Numbered from the stretch's first letter, positions 18,636 through 28,124 are shown. The stretch: 64,000 nucleotides of DNA from an uncultured Dehalococcoidia bacterium (GCA_958296385.1 OY282494.1:665416-729415); one strand, 5' to 3'. The notes: a model not told the origin generated them from the sequence alone. Made by a program: numbers and translations.

Positions 18636-19517
18636 TTGGATTTGCTGCGGAGTTTAACATTTGTGCCGGGGAACCGGGCCAATATGCTGGAACGGGGGCT
18701 GAGTTTCCCCGCCGACGTGGTGATGGTTGACCTGGAGGATTCGGTGCCGCCGGGGGAGAAAGCGGCGGCGTGCGCGCTGGCGGTGGAGTGGGCGCCCCGG
18801 CTGGCGGCGGCCGGCCGGCGGGTGATGGTGCGGGTCAACGCGCTGGACACCGGGCTGACGGCCGGCGAGCTGGCGGCCATCGTGTCGCCGCAGCTGTCCG
18901 GCATCAGCATCGGCAAGGGCAACACGGCGTGGGACTTGCAGCAGGTGGACCGGCTGCTGGCCCCGCTGGAGGCCAAAGCCGGCATCCCGGCGGGCACGGT
19001 CAAGGTGATTCCCTGGATTGAGACGGCAATGGCCATCGTGCACGTGTACGAGATGGCCCGTGCATCGCAGCGGATTGCCGGCATTGCCTTTGGCGCCGAG
19101 GATTACACCAACGACATGGGCGTAATCCGCAGCGACTTTGGCGAGGAGTGCTACTACGCGCGGGCGGCGGTAGCGGTAGCGGCGCGGGCGGCCGGCGTGG
19201 CCGGTCTGGATGGGCCGTTCGTCGGGTTTCGCGATCCGGAGGGGCTGCGACGGGATGCCGGGGCGGCCCGGCAGCTGGGCTACACCGGCAAGTTCGCCAT
19301 CCATCCGGCGCAAATTGACATCATCAACGAAACCTTTACGCCCCATCCGGACGACGTAGCCTACGCGCGCCGGGTGCTGGCGGCGTGGGAGGAAGCGGAG
19401 GCGGCGGGGCGCGGCTCGCTGTCCATCGACGGGCGAATGGTGGACGTGCCGGTAGTCAAGCGGGCGCAAAACCTGCTGGCGCTGGTAGCCGAAATTGAGA
19501 GCCGGAGCGCCGGGTAA
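18636..19517 (+). CDS. CitE-like HpcH/HpaI aldolase family (CoA ester lyase)
   Basis: 294 residues of the citrate lyase beta-subunit-like family, which cleaves or forms beta-hydroxyacyl-CoA esters such as malyl-CoA. Motifs are RSLTFVPGNRANMLERG, VVMVDLEDSVPPGEK (metal Glu/Asp), VKVIPWIETAMAI (metal-binding Glu), AFGAEDYTNDMG and GKFAIHPAQIDIIN. The start is a TTG at 18636, nine bases after GGAGGG and 37 bases after polA; the frame extends into polA but without homology. Substrate is unproven. No citF/citD partners are present, which argues against citrate lyase itself. Confidence 0.87.
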   Translation: MDLLRSLTFVPGNRANMLERGLSFPADVVMVDLEDSVPPGEKAAACALAVEWAPRLAAAGRRVMVRVNALDTGLTAGELAAIVSPQLSGISIGKGNTAWDLQQVDRLLAPLEAKAGIPAGTVKVIPWIETAMAIVHVYEMARASQRIAGIAFGAEDYTNDMGVIRSDFGEECYYARAAVAVAARAAGVAGLDGPFVGFRDPEGLRRDAGAARQLGYTGKFAIHPAQIDIINETFTPHPDDVAYARRVLAAWEEAEAAGRGSLSIDGRMVDVPVVKRAQNLLALVAEIESRSAG

Positions 19518-19539
19518 CCGGAACGCCGGGGTAAGGTGA

Positions 19540-19938
19540 ATGGCGCCGATGCCGGTTGACCGCATCATCCTGACCGGGATGCAGTTCTACGGGTTTCACG
19601 GGGTCAACCCGGAGGAACGCCGGCTGGGGCAGCCTTTCGTGGTTGACCTGGAGGCGGAACTGGACTTGCGGCCGGCCGGCCAGTCGGATCGGTTGCAGGA
19701 AACGGTTAGCTACACCCGCCTGTACCGGGTGGTGAAAGAGGTGGTAGAGGGAGAGGCGAAAAACCTGCTGGAGGCGGCGGCGTATGCCATCGCGGAGGGC
19801 GTGCTGGCGGAGCATGGCGCGGTGCAGGCGGTGCGGGTGCGCGTCCAAAAGCCCCGCCCGCCAATCAAGGGGTCAGTCATTGAATCTGCGGGCGTGGAAA
19901 TCCATCTGGCGCGCGGAATGTCACATCAGGAAAGCTAA
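19540..19938 (+). CDS. folB: Dihydroneopterin aldolase
   Basis: 132-residue FolB, converting dihydroneopterin to hydroxymethyl-dihydropterin in folate synthesis. It shows ILTGMQFYGFHGVNPEERRLGQPFVVDLE (with the substrate-pocket Tyr and Glu), the SYTRLYRVV motif, and the late VRVQKPRPPIKG with the catalytic Lys. Normal length. It lies 22 bases after the CitE-like gene, probably in one transcript. ATG 19540 is used; a second ATG three codons later is possible. Confidence 0.93.
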   Translation: MAPMPVDRIILTGMQFYGFHGVNPEERRLGQPFVVDLEAELDLRPAGQSDRLQETVSYTRLYRVVKEVVEGEAKNLLEAAAYAIAEGVLAEHGAVQAVRVRVQKPRPPIKGSVIESAGVEIHLARGMSHQES

Positions 19939-19970
19939 TCCAAAATGGCCCGCAACACGGGAGCTAGGAT

Positions 19971-21593
19971 ATGTCAACCGACAACGCTGCGTCTAACCCG
20001 GCCCGGCAGTTCAACGATGCTACCAAGCTGCAATACATCAACCTGGCGAACAAGCCGCCGCTGTACAAAACCTACCCCGGCTTGCGGGGTATCGCCTTGC
20101 CGGCCGTGTCCGGGCCAGCCGGGCCGGCGATGCCTACGCTGGCGGCAATCCGGGGCGATGGGGCGGCCGACAATCCGCTGACGTCGGAAAGCCTGGCCAG
20201 CCTGCTGTATCATTCCGCCGCCGTAATCAAGCGGGCGCGGCTGCGGGATGGCGAGGTGCACTACCGGGCCGCCGCATCGGCCGGGGCCCTTTATCCCACC
20301 GAGGTTTATATCGTGTGCGGAAATCTTGATGGGCTGCGGGCGGGGGTGTACCACTTCAACCCGCTGGACTTTACGCTGGCCCGGCTGCGCAACGGCGACT
20401 TGCGCCGCTGGGTGGCCGCCGCCGCTGGCGACCACGCCGCTTATCCGGCCACGCTGGTGTTCACGACGGTGTTCTGGCGCAGCGCGTGGAAGTATCGGGA
20501 GCGGGGCTATCGCTACTGCTACTGGGACTTGGGCACGATTGCGGCCAACCTGCTGGCGACGGGCAATGCGGAGGGCGTGGCCGTCAATCTGCAAGCCGGT
20601 TTCGTGGACCGGATGCTCACCGGCTACCTGGGCAACGACGGCGTGCAAGAGGCGCCGTCGCTGATTGCCCGGCTGGGCACGCCGGAGGGCCAGCTGCCGG
20701 CCGGTTCCGGCGACGTGCCGGGGATGCTCCCGGAGGACAGCATTGACCTATATGGCGGGGCGATTGAGTACCCGCTGTCCCGGCAGATGCATGCGGCGTC
20801 GGCCTTGCGCGACGGGGATGACGCTGCCCGCTGGACGGCGGCGGCCGGCGTCGCCGGGACGTCGGATAAGGATGAGCGGGACGGCACCGGGGAGGGGTTT
20901 CGCCCGCTGCGCGCGGAGGCCGGCGGCGGCTTTGACGCTGGCATTGACCTGGCGGCGGAACCGTCGGCGCCGCTGGGCGAAACGGTGCGCGGCCGGGGTT
21001 CTACCCGGCGATTTGCGACCGCGGCGATGCCCTGGCCGGCCTTTCGCGCGGTGGTTGACGCGGCGATGCACGGCTTTGACGATGCCGGGGTTTCGTGCGG
21101 CGTGGGGCCGAACCTCAACCTGTATCTAATCGTTAACGCGGTTGACGGGCTGGAGCCCGGCGCCTATTACTACAACCGCTTTTACAACGGCTTGCGGCGG
21201 CTGAAAACGGGCGATTTCCGGCACGCCGCCGGCCATCTGGGGTTTGAGCAGGCGCTGCCGGCCGATGCGTCGGCGGTGGCGTTTATTACCGCCGATATGG
21301 AGGGGGCGCAATCACGGCTGGGGCCACGGGCCTACCGGGCGGTGCAGACTGCCGCCGGCATCCTGGGCGGGCGGCTTTATCTGGGGATGCACGGAGCGGG
21401 CTACGGGGCTACCGGGCTGACGTTTTACGACGATGCGGTGATTGAGTTTTTCGCGCCCCACGCCGGCGGGCAGGAGGCGGTGTTCGTAGTGCCGATGGGC
21501 ATACCGCACGAAAACAACCGGGTGCGCCCGTTCCGCTCGCGCATTGCCGTTGGACTGGACGCGCGGGCCCGGGGCGCCGGGCAGTCTATCTAG
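19971..21593 (+). CDS. SagB/ThcOx-type dehydrogenase with two nitroreductase domains
   Basis: 540 residues made of two FMN nitroreductase-fold halves. The first (about 60-270) has LLYHSAAVIKR, AASAGALYPTEVYIVCGN and YCYWDLGTIAANLLATGNAEG. The second (about 330-525) has RGSTRRFATAAMPW, PGAYYYNRFYNGL and VQTAAGILGGRLYLGMHGAGYG. SagB enzymes oxidise azolines during maturation of modified peptides, but stand-alone double-domain versions of unknown substrate are common. No precursor peptide or YcaO cyclodehydratase is nearby, so azole-peptide synthesis is not supported. GGAG lies seven bases before ATG 19971. Convergent with the next gene. Confidence 0.85.
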   Translation: MSTDNAASNPARQFNDATKLQYINLANKPPLYKTYPGLRGIALPAVSGPAGPAMPTLAAIRGDGAADNPLTSESLASLLYHSAAVIKRARLRDGEVHYRAAASAGALYPTEVYIVCGNLDGLRAGVYHFNPLDFTLARLRNGDLRRWVAAAAGDHAAYPATLVFTTVFWRSAWKYRERGYRYCYWDLGTIAANLLATGNAEGVAVNLQAGFVDRMLTGYLGNDGVQEAPSLIARLGTPEGQLPAGSGDVPGMLPEDSIDLYGGAIEYPLSRQMHAASALRDGDDAARWTAAAGVAGTSDKDERDGTGEGFRPLRAEAGGGFDAGIDLAAEPSAPLGETVRGRGSTRRFATAAMPWPAFRAVVDAAMHGFDDAGVSCGVGPNLNLYLIVNAVDGLEPGAYYYNRFYNGLRRLKTGDFRHAAGHLGFEQALPADASAVAFITADMEGAQSRLGPRAYRAVQTAAGILGGRLYLGMHGAGYGATGLTFYDDAVIEFFAPHAGGQEAVFVVPMGIPHENNRVRPFRSRIAVGLDARARGAGQSI

Positions 21594-21599
21594 TCTAGT

Positions 21600-22532
21600 T
21601 TATTCCCAATCCGGGTCGTCTTGCTGGACAAAGATGGGTAGATGCTGCGGCTCCGGGTCGGTGTCCAGCACTGGCACGGCGTCGTCGGCGTCGGCATCGT
21701 CGTCGGTTTCGTCGGACAGCAGGGCTACGGCGGCGGATTCCGGGTCGGCGTCTCCGTCCGGGTCGTCAACGGGTTCGGCCGCCGGCGCGCTCCATTGGTC
21801 ATCGGGGGTTTCATCTTGCGGCGGCGTATTGTCGGGCTTGCGGTAGCGGGCGGGGAAGGAGACTACGTTGCGCAGGGAGGGGTGGCGGGCGGTTTCGCGC
21901 AGGATGACGGAGATTTGGGCGGGGCCGGTGCCGACGACTACGGCGTCGTAGCGGTTGCCGCCGTTGATTAGCTTGCGCAGGCGGCGGGAGAGGCCGGGTT
22001 CAATGGAACCGAGCATTTGGCCGTCGCGGGTGCGGGCGATTACCCGCTCCTCGTGGAGCGCGATGTCCAGCGCATCGCCGGCGGCTACGATGGCGAAAGG
22101 CGGCGCTCCGGGCGGGCGGCGCAAGACGGTGGCGCAGGATTTGCCGCCCTCCTCGACGAAGTAGCCGGCGGCGGCGGGCCGCTGGGCGGTGTCGTGATGC
22201 GGGGCCGGGCCGGCGCCTTGCAGCTTGTCCAGCCGGGCCAGGTTTTTGCGGGCGATGGCGTTGGCGGGGAAACGGCGGCGCAGCGAATCCAGCACGCGAT
22301 GGGCCGCCGGGTAATCGCCGGACTCGATGAGCGCTTTGGCCAGCCGGTTGCCGGCTTCGCAATCGTCGGGAAACAGCTCTAGTATGGCCCGGTTCACCGC
22401 AGCGGCCCGGGGCCACTCGCCGTTGAGGGCCAGCTGGACGGCCTCTTTGCCGAGCTGAACCTTCAGGCGGGATGCTTCCGGTTGGCGCAACGGCAGGGTG
22501 GCGCCGTCGGGGCTCGTGTTGTTCCTCATCAT
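21600..22532 (-). CDS. TPR-like protein with acidic tail
   Basis: 310 residues. About 25-110 looks like two to three tetratricopeptide-type helix pairs (EAVQLALNGEWPRAAAVNRAILELFPDD, AKALIESGDYPAAHRVLDSL). A compact middle region (about 120-240) contains a YDAVVVGTGPAQISVILRET segment, and the C-terminal ~65 residues are Asp/Pro-rich and probably disordered. I do not recognise a catalytic motif. The stop lies six bases from the convergent SagB-type gene. Two ATGs in tandem (22532, 22529) could both start it. The 163-base gap beyond the start holds nothing recognisable. Confidence 0.72.
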   Translation of the reverse strand: MMRNNTSPDGATLPLRQPEASRLKVQLGKEAVQLALNGEWPRAAAVNRAILELFPDDCEAGNRLAKALIESGDYPAAHRVLDSLRRRFPANAIARKNLARLDKLQGAGPAPHHDTAQRPAAAGYFVEEGGKSCATVLRRPPGAPPFAIVAAGDALDIALHEERVIARTRDGQMLGSIEPGLSRRLRKLINGGNRYDAVVVGTGPAQISVILRETARHPSLRNVVSFPARYRKPDNTPPQDETPDDQWSAPAAEPVDDPDGDADPESAAVALLSDETDDDADADDAVPVLDTDPEPQHLPIFVQQDDPDWE

Positions 22533-22695
22533 CAGCCTCGTGCTTCCGTTCGTGTAACGAATGACATGGATGCAGTCGTTGGGCGATTTTTAGAATTACA
22601 CTTAAAGCGGAACCCCGGTCAACGCATTGATATTACCGATTTGGGCGATTTTGCTGATTCCCGGCCCCGGCCGTTCCGAGGGACCGGCGGCGGTA

Positions 22696-23421
22696 TCAGC
22701 GTTGGTAGGCGCCTCTGGCCCAGCGCAGGCGCACGGTGAGGAGGTCGCGCAGCATCCGGCAGCCGTCGCGGAGGGGGCGCACTTTGCTTTCCGGGTTGTA
22801 GTGCCAATCGATGCCGACTTCGCTTACCGACCATCCCAGGCGGCGGGCGAGGAACAGCAGCTCGGCGTCAAAGGCGAACCCGTCCAGCGTTTGCCGGCCG
22901 AACAGGGCCTCGGCGGCGGCGGCGCTGAATACCTTGAAGCCGCATTGCGTGTCGGAGATGCCGGGGGCGGCCAGCGTTTGCGTGATGCGGTTGAACAGCC
23001 GCCCCATCAGCCAGCGCCGGGGCGGTTCGCCGATGCGACGGGCCCCCGGCGCCTCGCGGGAACCGATGATAACGTCCGCGTCCGGCGCCAGCGGGGGCAG
23101 CAGCCGTTCCAGTAACTCGATGGGCATGGATAAGTCGGCGTCGCACAGAAAGCGGTATTGTCCGGTTGCGGCCAGCATTGCGTGTTTCACCGCGGAGCCT
23201 TTGCCCCGGTGGGGGAGGCTGAGCAGGCGGACGCTGCCGAACTCAACGGCGGCGTCCTGCACGATGCCGGCGGTGCCGTCGTCGCTGCCGTCGTCGCCAA
23301 CTACAATCTCCCACTCGTAGGGCTGGCGGCGCAGGTAATTTGCCACGGCCCGCAGGGTAGCGGGCAGGCGATGCTCCTCGTTATAGGCCGGAATGACCAC
23401 CGACAGGTAGCAGTTGGACAT
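22696..23421 (-). CDS. Family 2 glycosyltransferase (dolichyl-phosphate glucosyltransferase-like)
   Basis: 241-residue GT-A glycosyltransferase. It has the N-terminal LSVVIPAYNEEHRLPATLRAV, VGDDGSDDGTAGIV (nucleotide binding), a RGKGSAVKHAMLAATG loop and the FLCDADLSMP DxD-type motif, followed by GFKVFSAAAAEALF and DGFAFDAELLFLARRLGWSVSEV. The pattern is that of ALG5/polyprenyl-phosphate glycosyltransferases that transfer a hexose from UDP-sugar to a lipid carrier at the inner face of the membrane. No C-terminal membrane helices are present. It sits 32 bases after lysC. Confidence 0.88.
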   Translation of the reverse strand: MSNCYLSVVIPAYNEEHRLPATLRAVANYLRRQPYEWEIVVGDDGSDDGTAGIVQDAAVEFGSVRLLSLPHRGKGSAVKHAMLAATGQYRFLCDADLSMPIELLERLLPPLAPDADVIIGSREAPGARRIGEPPRRWLMGRLFNRITQTLAAPGISDTQCGFKVFSAAAAEALFGRQTLDGFAFDAELLFLARRLGWSVSEVGIDWHYNPESKVRPLRDGCRMLRDLLTVRLRWARGAYQR

Positions 23422-23453
23422 ACTCCCCAGCCATCCGGCGGCGGTTGGGCCGG

Positions 23454-24683
23454 CTACCCGTCAACGTCCAGCGCAAAGCCCTCGTGCAGCAGGCGCACGG
23501 CGTCGTGGGCGCGGTTCTGGCTGATGATGCAGGAAATCCGAATCTCCGAGGTGGTAATCATGTCAATGTTGATGCCGCCCTCGGCGAGGATGCGGAACAT
23601 CCGGGAGGCGTAGCCGGGGGTGTTCTGCATACCGGAACCGACCACGCTCACCGAGGCCAGGGTGTCGTCGCTGACCACCGATGCGGCGCCCATGGCGTCC
23701 CCGGACTGCTCAATCTCGCGCAGCGTCCGCGCCAGGTCAGTGTTGGCTACGGTAAAGCTGATGTCGGTAGTGGTGCGGTCGGCGCTGGTGTTTTGGACGA
23801 TAGTGTCCACGCTGATGCCGGCCGAGGCCAGGGGTTCAAACAAGGCCGCCGCCACGCCGGGCCGGTCGGCCACGCCCTGGACGGTTACTTTGGCCACGTT
23901 GGTTTGGCAGGCGATGCCGGTTACTTTGATGCGGTCTTCCATTTTATCCGTTTCCGATGCTCCGTGAATCAGCGTGCCGGCAGCGTCGCTGAAGCTGGAC
24001 GCTACGTAAATAGGGACATTATAAACTGCGCCCAGCTCGATGGAACGGGGGTGCATCTTGGCGCCGGCGGCGGCCAGCTCGAGCATTTCCTCGTAGCCTA
24101 CGCCGGCCAGCTTGCGGGCGGCGGGTACGATGCGGGGGTCTGCGGAGTAGATGCCCGCGACGTCGGTATAGATGTCGCAGCGGTCGGCGCGCAGGGCGGC
24201 GGCCAGGGCTACGGCGGTGGTGTCGGAGCCGCCCCGTCCCAGCGTCGTTATGTCCTCATCGGGCGTCAAGCCCTGAAAGCCGGCTACGATGACCAGACGG
24301 CCCAAGGACAGCTCCCGCAGCAGGCGTTCCGGGTCAACTTCGCTGATTAGCGCCTTGCCGAAAGTGTCGTCGGTGCGGATGCCGGCCTGCGCCCCGCTGA
24401 GGCTGATGGCGTCGTAGCCCAAGTCGCGCAGGGCCATTGAAAGCAGCGTGATGGACACCAGCTCGCCGGTGGACAGCAGCAGGTCAAGCTCGCGCAAGTC
24501 GGGTTCGCGGGATACAGTGTGGGCCAGGCCAATCAGCTCGTCCGTGGTATCGCCCATGGCCGATACGACGGTTACTACCTGATGGCCGGCGTCGTGGACG
24601 GCGGCGAGGCGCCGGGCTACGTTGACGATTTTACCGGCGTCGGCAACGGAACTGCCGCCGTATTTGTGGACGTACAATGCCAT
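23454..24683 (-). CDS. lysC: Aspartate kinase
   Basis: 409 residues; phosphorylates aspartate, the first step to lysine, threonine and methionine. Signature VHKYGGSSVAD at the N-terminus, VAGFQGLTPDEDITTLGRGGSDTTAVALAAAL in the kinase domain, and two ACT-type regulatory domains in the last ~160 residues (KVTVQGVADRPGVAAALFEPLA and ASVSVVGSGMQNTPGYASRMF), implying feedback control by amino acids. Neighbouring thrB upstream (38 bases) supports an aspartate-family operon. Confidence 0.96.
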   Translation of the reverse strand: MALYVHKYGGSSVADAGKIVNVARRLAAVHDAGHQVVTVVSAMGDTTDELIGLAHTVSREPDLRELDLLLSTGELVSITLLSMALRDLGYDAISLSGAQAGIRTDDTFGKALISEVDPERLLRELSLGRLVIVAGFQGLTPDEDITTLGRGGSDTTAVALAAALRADRCDIYTDVAGIYSADPRIVPAARKLAGVGYEEMLELAAAGAKMHPRSIELGAVYNVPIYVASSFSDAAGTLIHGASETDKMEDRIKVTGIACQTNVAKVTVQGVADRPGVAAALFEPLASAGISVDTIVQNTSADRTTTDISFTVANTDLARTLREIEQSGDAMGAASVVSDDTLASVSVVGSGMQNTPGYASRMFRILAEGGINIDMITTSEIRISCIISQNRAHDAVRLLHEGFALDVDG

Positions 24684-24721
24684 ACTGGTTAGTTTGCAGC
24701 TCCGGTTAGATTGAGTCAGTG

Positions 24722-25645
24722 TCAGTTTGCGTCGGTTATGGAAACCAGGTGGGCGCCCTGTTCGGTGGGGCGGGTTACTTCTACGCGTCCGTCAACGCCG
24801 CAGAGCCGGGCGGCGTCAAACATCTCGTAGGCCACCGTCATTGCCCGGTCGCTGGCAAAGGCCATGATGGTGCTGCCGCTGCCGGACAGGAATACGCCCA
24901 ACGCGCCGGCGTCGCGGGCGGCGCGCAAGATTACTTTCATCGGCGGGAATATCCCCTGACGGTAGGGCTGGTGCAGGCGATCCTCGGTGGCGATGTTCAG
25001 ATATTCCGGGTGGTTGCCCTCCATTGCGGCGACCAGGAGGGCGGCCCGGCTCATGTTGTGCACGGCGTCGGCCATGCTGACCGTAGCGGGCAGGACGCGG
25101 CGGGCGTCAACGGTGGCGATGCGGCGCTCCGGCACAAAGAGGACGGCTTGCAAATCGGGCGGTATGCGGAGAGGGGCGGTGTACAGCCGGTTGCCGTCGC
25201 TGACCACCAGCCGCAGCCCGCCATGCACGGCGGCGGCTACGTTGTCCGGGTGGCCCTCAATGGTGGCCGCCATTTCCAGCAGTTCGTCCGCCGAAAAGAG
25301 GTTGTCCAGCAGGGCGTTGGCGGCGGCGAGACCGCCGGCGATGGCGGCGGCGCTGCTGCCCAGGCCCCGGCTCAGGGGGATGGCGTTTTGACAATGCAGC
25401 GCCAGCGGGGGGATTGCGGCATCGGCCTCTCCGTACAGAAACTCGATGGCCTGGTAGGTGAGATTATCGGTGTCCTGGGCTAATTCGCCGGCGCCGGCGC
25501 CCGCCACCGCAACCGTCGGCGCGCTGCCGTCGGGCAGGACGGAAACCGTCAGTTCGTTCCACAAGTCCAGCGCCATACCCAGGCAATCGTAGCCGGGGCC
25601 GAGGTTGGCCGTCGTTGCCGGGGCGCGCACTACTACGGTCGTCAT
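24722..25645 (-). CDS. thrB: Homoserine kinase
   Basis: GHMP-family kinase of 307 residues producing O-phosphohomoserine for threonine. It shows VRAPATTANLGPGYDCLGMALDLWNE, the ATP loop PLSRGLGSSAAAIAGGLAAANAL, and the late GALGVFLSGSGSTIMAF. ATG 25645 has GGTGG five bases upstream; a GTG three codons earlier (25654) is an alternative. It lies between the phosphatase-superfamily gene and lysC. No thrC is visible in the window. Confidence 0.94.
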   Translation of the reverse strand: MTTVVVRAPATTANLGPGYDCLGMALDLWNELTVSVLPDGSAPTVAVAGAGAGELAQDTDNLTYQAIEFLYGEADAAIPPLALHCQNAIPLSRGLGSSAAAIAGGLAAANALLDNLFSADELLEMAATIEGHPDNVAAAVHGGLRLVVSDGNRLYTAPLRIPPDLQAVLFVPERRIATVDARRVLPATVSMADAVHNMSRAALLVAAMEGNHPEYLNIATEDRLHQPYRQGIFPPMKVILRAARDAGALGVFLSGSGSTIMAFASDRAMTVAYEMFDAARLCGVDGRVEVTRPTEQGAHLVSITDAN

Positions 25646-25662
25646 ATCAGCCACCAGTTACT

Positions 25663-26766
25663 TTAGGCCAGCACGCGTTCGCTGACGTAGCGGCCCAAGT
25701 CCCGGTTCTCGTGAAAGGCAAAGCCGCCAAAATCGCCGCCGCAGCCGATGATGGGCACGGTGGTTTCGTGGGCGGAACCGTGGGAGCGCAGGCCCGGCGG
25801 CAGGGCGATTTCGGCCGGGTTGCCAAACACGACGTCCTCTTGCCCCAGGGCCAGAATATCGCCCAGGCGGTCGGGCATCAGCATAAAGCGTTGGGCGGCG
25901 GCCTCGCGGGAGAACACGTTCTCTATACCAGCGGTTGCCGCTAGCACGGCCAATGCGTCGTCCAGGGCCGCCGGGTCGTCCAGATGGACGTAGATGCAGC
26001 CGCCCAGGTTGGAATGATGCACTACGTACTGGTCTTTGATAATCGGCACGGCCTGCGCGCCGATGCCGTGCGCGGCCAGAACGTCCGGCAGATGAACCAT
26101 GCGCCGCTTGTCGGACATCCCGTGGTCGGCGGTAATCAGCAGCTGCACGTCCGGCACGTCGCTGGCCAGCCGGCCCAGGGCCTCATCCAGCAGGGCAATA
26201 TGCCGCGCCGATTCGGGGTGGTGCGGGCCGTAGGTGTGCATGGCGTAGTCGGTGGTGGCGATAAAGGCCAGGTCGTAATGCTCGTCCAGCAGGGCCAGCC
26301 GGGCGGATTCAATCGTCCAGCGGTTCACTTCCAGGGAATAGACGTGGGGCGGTTCGCCGAGGGCGGATACGGCGGCCGGCGTGGGCTGCTCCGAGGAGAA
26401 TGCCAAATCCGCATCCTGCCCCAGCAGGCGGCGCAGCTTGTCTTTGGAAGCGGACAGCAGGGAGCGGCCACCCTGCCGGCGGCATTGGGCAAAGATGGTG
26501 TCGGAGGTGATGAACTCGCCCGATTCCACGTACTGCTCAATGCCGGCTTGCTGGTCGAGCCAGTAGTTGGACACGATGCCGTGCACGGCGGGGTAATGGC
26601 CGGTGACCATTGAGGTGTTGTTGACGTTGGTGACGCTGGGCACCATCCCGCCGCCGGTCACCCGGAACCCGTCGGCGGCGAACCGCGCCAGGTTGGGCGC
26701 GGCGCAGGCGTCCAGATACTCCGGGTCCAGGCCGTCAATCATTACCAGAACCGTAGTGCGTGGCAT
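25663..26766 (-). CDS. Alkaline phosphatase superfamily hydrolase (phosphonoacetate hydrolase-like)
   Basis: 367 residues with the superfamily metal ligands: VMIDGLDPEYLDA (first Asp), the nucleophile region VTNVNNTSMVTGHYPAVHGIVSNYWLD (Thr at about 51), FIATTDYAMHTYGPHHP (Asp/His), ITADHGMSD (Asp-His) and a late SHGS His. The NVNNTSMVTG context resembles phosphonoacetate hydrolase PhnA and nucleotide pyrophosphatase-like enzymes. Substrate could be a phosphonate, a phosphodiester or a phosphate ester. No phn genes are nearby, so a phosphonate role is only a possibility. It lies 65 bases after treT and 17 bases before thrB. Confidence 0.85.
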   Translation of the reverse strand: MPRTTVLVMIDGLDPEYLDACAAPNLARFAADGFRVTGGGMVPSVTNVNNTSMVTGHYPAVHGIVSNYWLDQQAGIEQYVESGEFITSDTIFAQCRRQGGRSLLSASKDKLRRLLGQDADLAFSSEQPTPAAVSALGEPPHVYSLEVNRWTIESARLALLDEHYDLAFIATTDYAMHTYGPHHPESARHIALLDEALGRLASDVPDVQLLITADHGMSDKRRMVHLPDVLAAHGIGAQAVPIIKDQYVVHHSNLGGCIYVHLDDPAALDDALAVLAATAGIENVFSREAAAQRFMLMPDRLGDILALGQEDVVFGNPAEIALPPGLRSHGSAHETTVPIIGCGGDFGGFAFHENRDLGRYVSERVLA

Positions 26767-26831
26767 GGCGTAGTGTGCTCCGAGTGCTGGCGCCGGGGGC
26801 GTATGCCGGCGCGGGCCGGGCCAGCGGGCGA

Positions 26832-28124
26832 TTATTTTGGCGGCGCGTGGGCCAGCGCGTGGGCGTGGGCCTGCACGCCGGCTTGCCAGTAGTCATCCAG
26901 CAGGCGGGGGATGAGGAAGTTTTGCCGCACCCGTTCCTGGGCCGCCTGCCCCATTTTGTGCCGCAAGTCGGGGTTGGCGAGCAGAGCGGAAAGGCGCTGG
27001 CCGGCTTCGTCGGCGGAGTTGACCAGATAGCCCGATTCGCCATCGACGATTTGCAGGCGGATGCCGCCGACGTTGCCGCCGATGACGGGCTTTGCTTTCC
27101 ACATTCCTTCCGACACGGTGAGGCCGAATCCTTCGCGAGTGGACTTTTGCACGATTACCTGCGAATGAGTTTGCAGGGCGTTGACAATCTCATCGTTGCT
27201 GGCGGGCAGCCCGTCGGGTGAGAAGTACAGATAGATGTCGGGGTCGCCGGCGGCGTACTCGCGCACCGATTGTACCACCTGCGCGCCCTCCGGGTCGTCG
27301 TCGGCCTGGCTCAGGCCCAGCAGGGCCAGCTGCAAGCCGGGGTGGGATTGCCGGGCCATCCGAAAGGCGTCAATGACGCCCCAGGGGTCTTTCCACACGT
27401 CAAAGCGGGATATTTGCGTAACCAGCGGGCGGGCGGCGTCAATGCCCAGGGCGGCGGTGATGACGGCGGCGGCGTCCGGGGACATGGCGTCGTTCTTGGC
27501 GGTCAGCGGGTCAATGGCCGGCGGGGCGATAAACACGTCCAAACCGTCGGGCAGGCCGGCGGGGACGTAGGATTGCAGGGAGCAAATCATTGCGTCGTAA
27601 GCGCCGGTCAGCGGCAGCAGCTCGTCCAGCAGCCAGGGGTTGGGATGGGTCAGGTCAATGTGCACAATCCAGATGCGGGCGCCGGCTTGCCGGCCGTTCA
27701 GCCGGACGCCCAGCGGCAGCAGCTGCGGGTCGTGGCAGTACCAGATGTCGGCGTTCAGATCGGACTGTTCAATCTCGGCGGCGATGTCGTCAAGGCAGCC
27801 GTAGTAGATGGCAAGTTCCGCATCCGACAGCCGCCCCTCGGCGCCCTGGAGCATATTGTGGATGCGCTTGGTGACGTCAAAGAAACGGACGTCCTGGGGA
27901 GTCATCACCACGCGCTGCGTTTGCACGCCGAGGGCGTTGCTCAAAGGGGTCAGGGAGTGCAGAATCTCGGCCACGCCGCCGCCGTAAGCGGTGCTGTTGA
28001 TGTGCAAAGTCTTTACGCCGCTGAGTTCTTTACTCAGGCCGGCCAGATGGTGGGCCGTAGCGGGGGGCAGCAAATCCAGATAGACTGCCGCGTTGGCGCT
28101 TGGATACTCAATTACGTCAATCAA
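26832..28124 (-). CDS. treT: Trehalose synthase, GT4 type (TreT-like)
   Basis: 430-residue GT-B glycosyltransferase. TreT makes trehalose from an NDP-glucose and glucose. Family features: the N-terminal LHINSTAYGGGVAEILHSLTPL, DIWYCHDPQLLPLG, WIVHIDLTHPNPWLLDEL, and the nucleotide-binding end VIVQKSTREGFGLTVSEGMWKAKPVIGGNVGGI (EX7E type). The start is TTG 28124, nine bases after GGGAGGA. Trehalose would serve as compatible solute or protectant. A miniature inverted-repeat element begins 41 bases upstream of the start and may separate the gene from its promoter. Confidence 0.88.
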   Translation of the reverse strand: MIDVIEYPSANAAVYLDLLPPATAHHLAGLSKELSGVKTLHINSTAYGGGVAEILHSLTPLSNALGVQTQRVVMTPQDVRFFDVTKRIHNMLQGAEGRLSDAELAIYYGCLDDIAAEIEQSDLNADIWYCHDPQLLPLGVRLNGRQAGARIWIVHIDLTHPNPWLLDELLPLTGAYDAMICSLQSYVPAGLPDGLDVFIAPPAIDPLTAKNDAMSPDAAAVITAALGIDAARPLVTQISRFDVWKDPWGVIDAFRMARQSHPGLQLALLGLSQADDDPEGAQVVQSVREYAAGDPDIYLYFSPDGLPASNDEIVNALQTHSQVIVQKSTREGFGLTVSEGMWKAKPVIGGNVGGIRLQIVDGESGYLVNSADEAGQRLSALLANPDLRHKMGQAAQERVRQNFLIPRLLDDYWQAGVQAHAHALAHAPPK

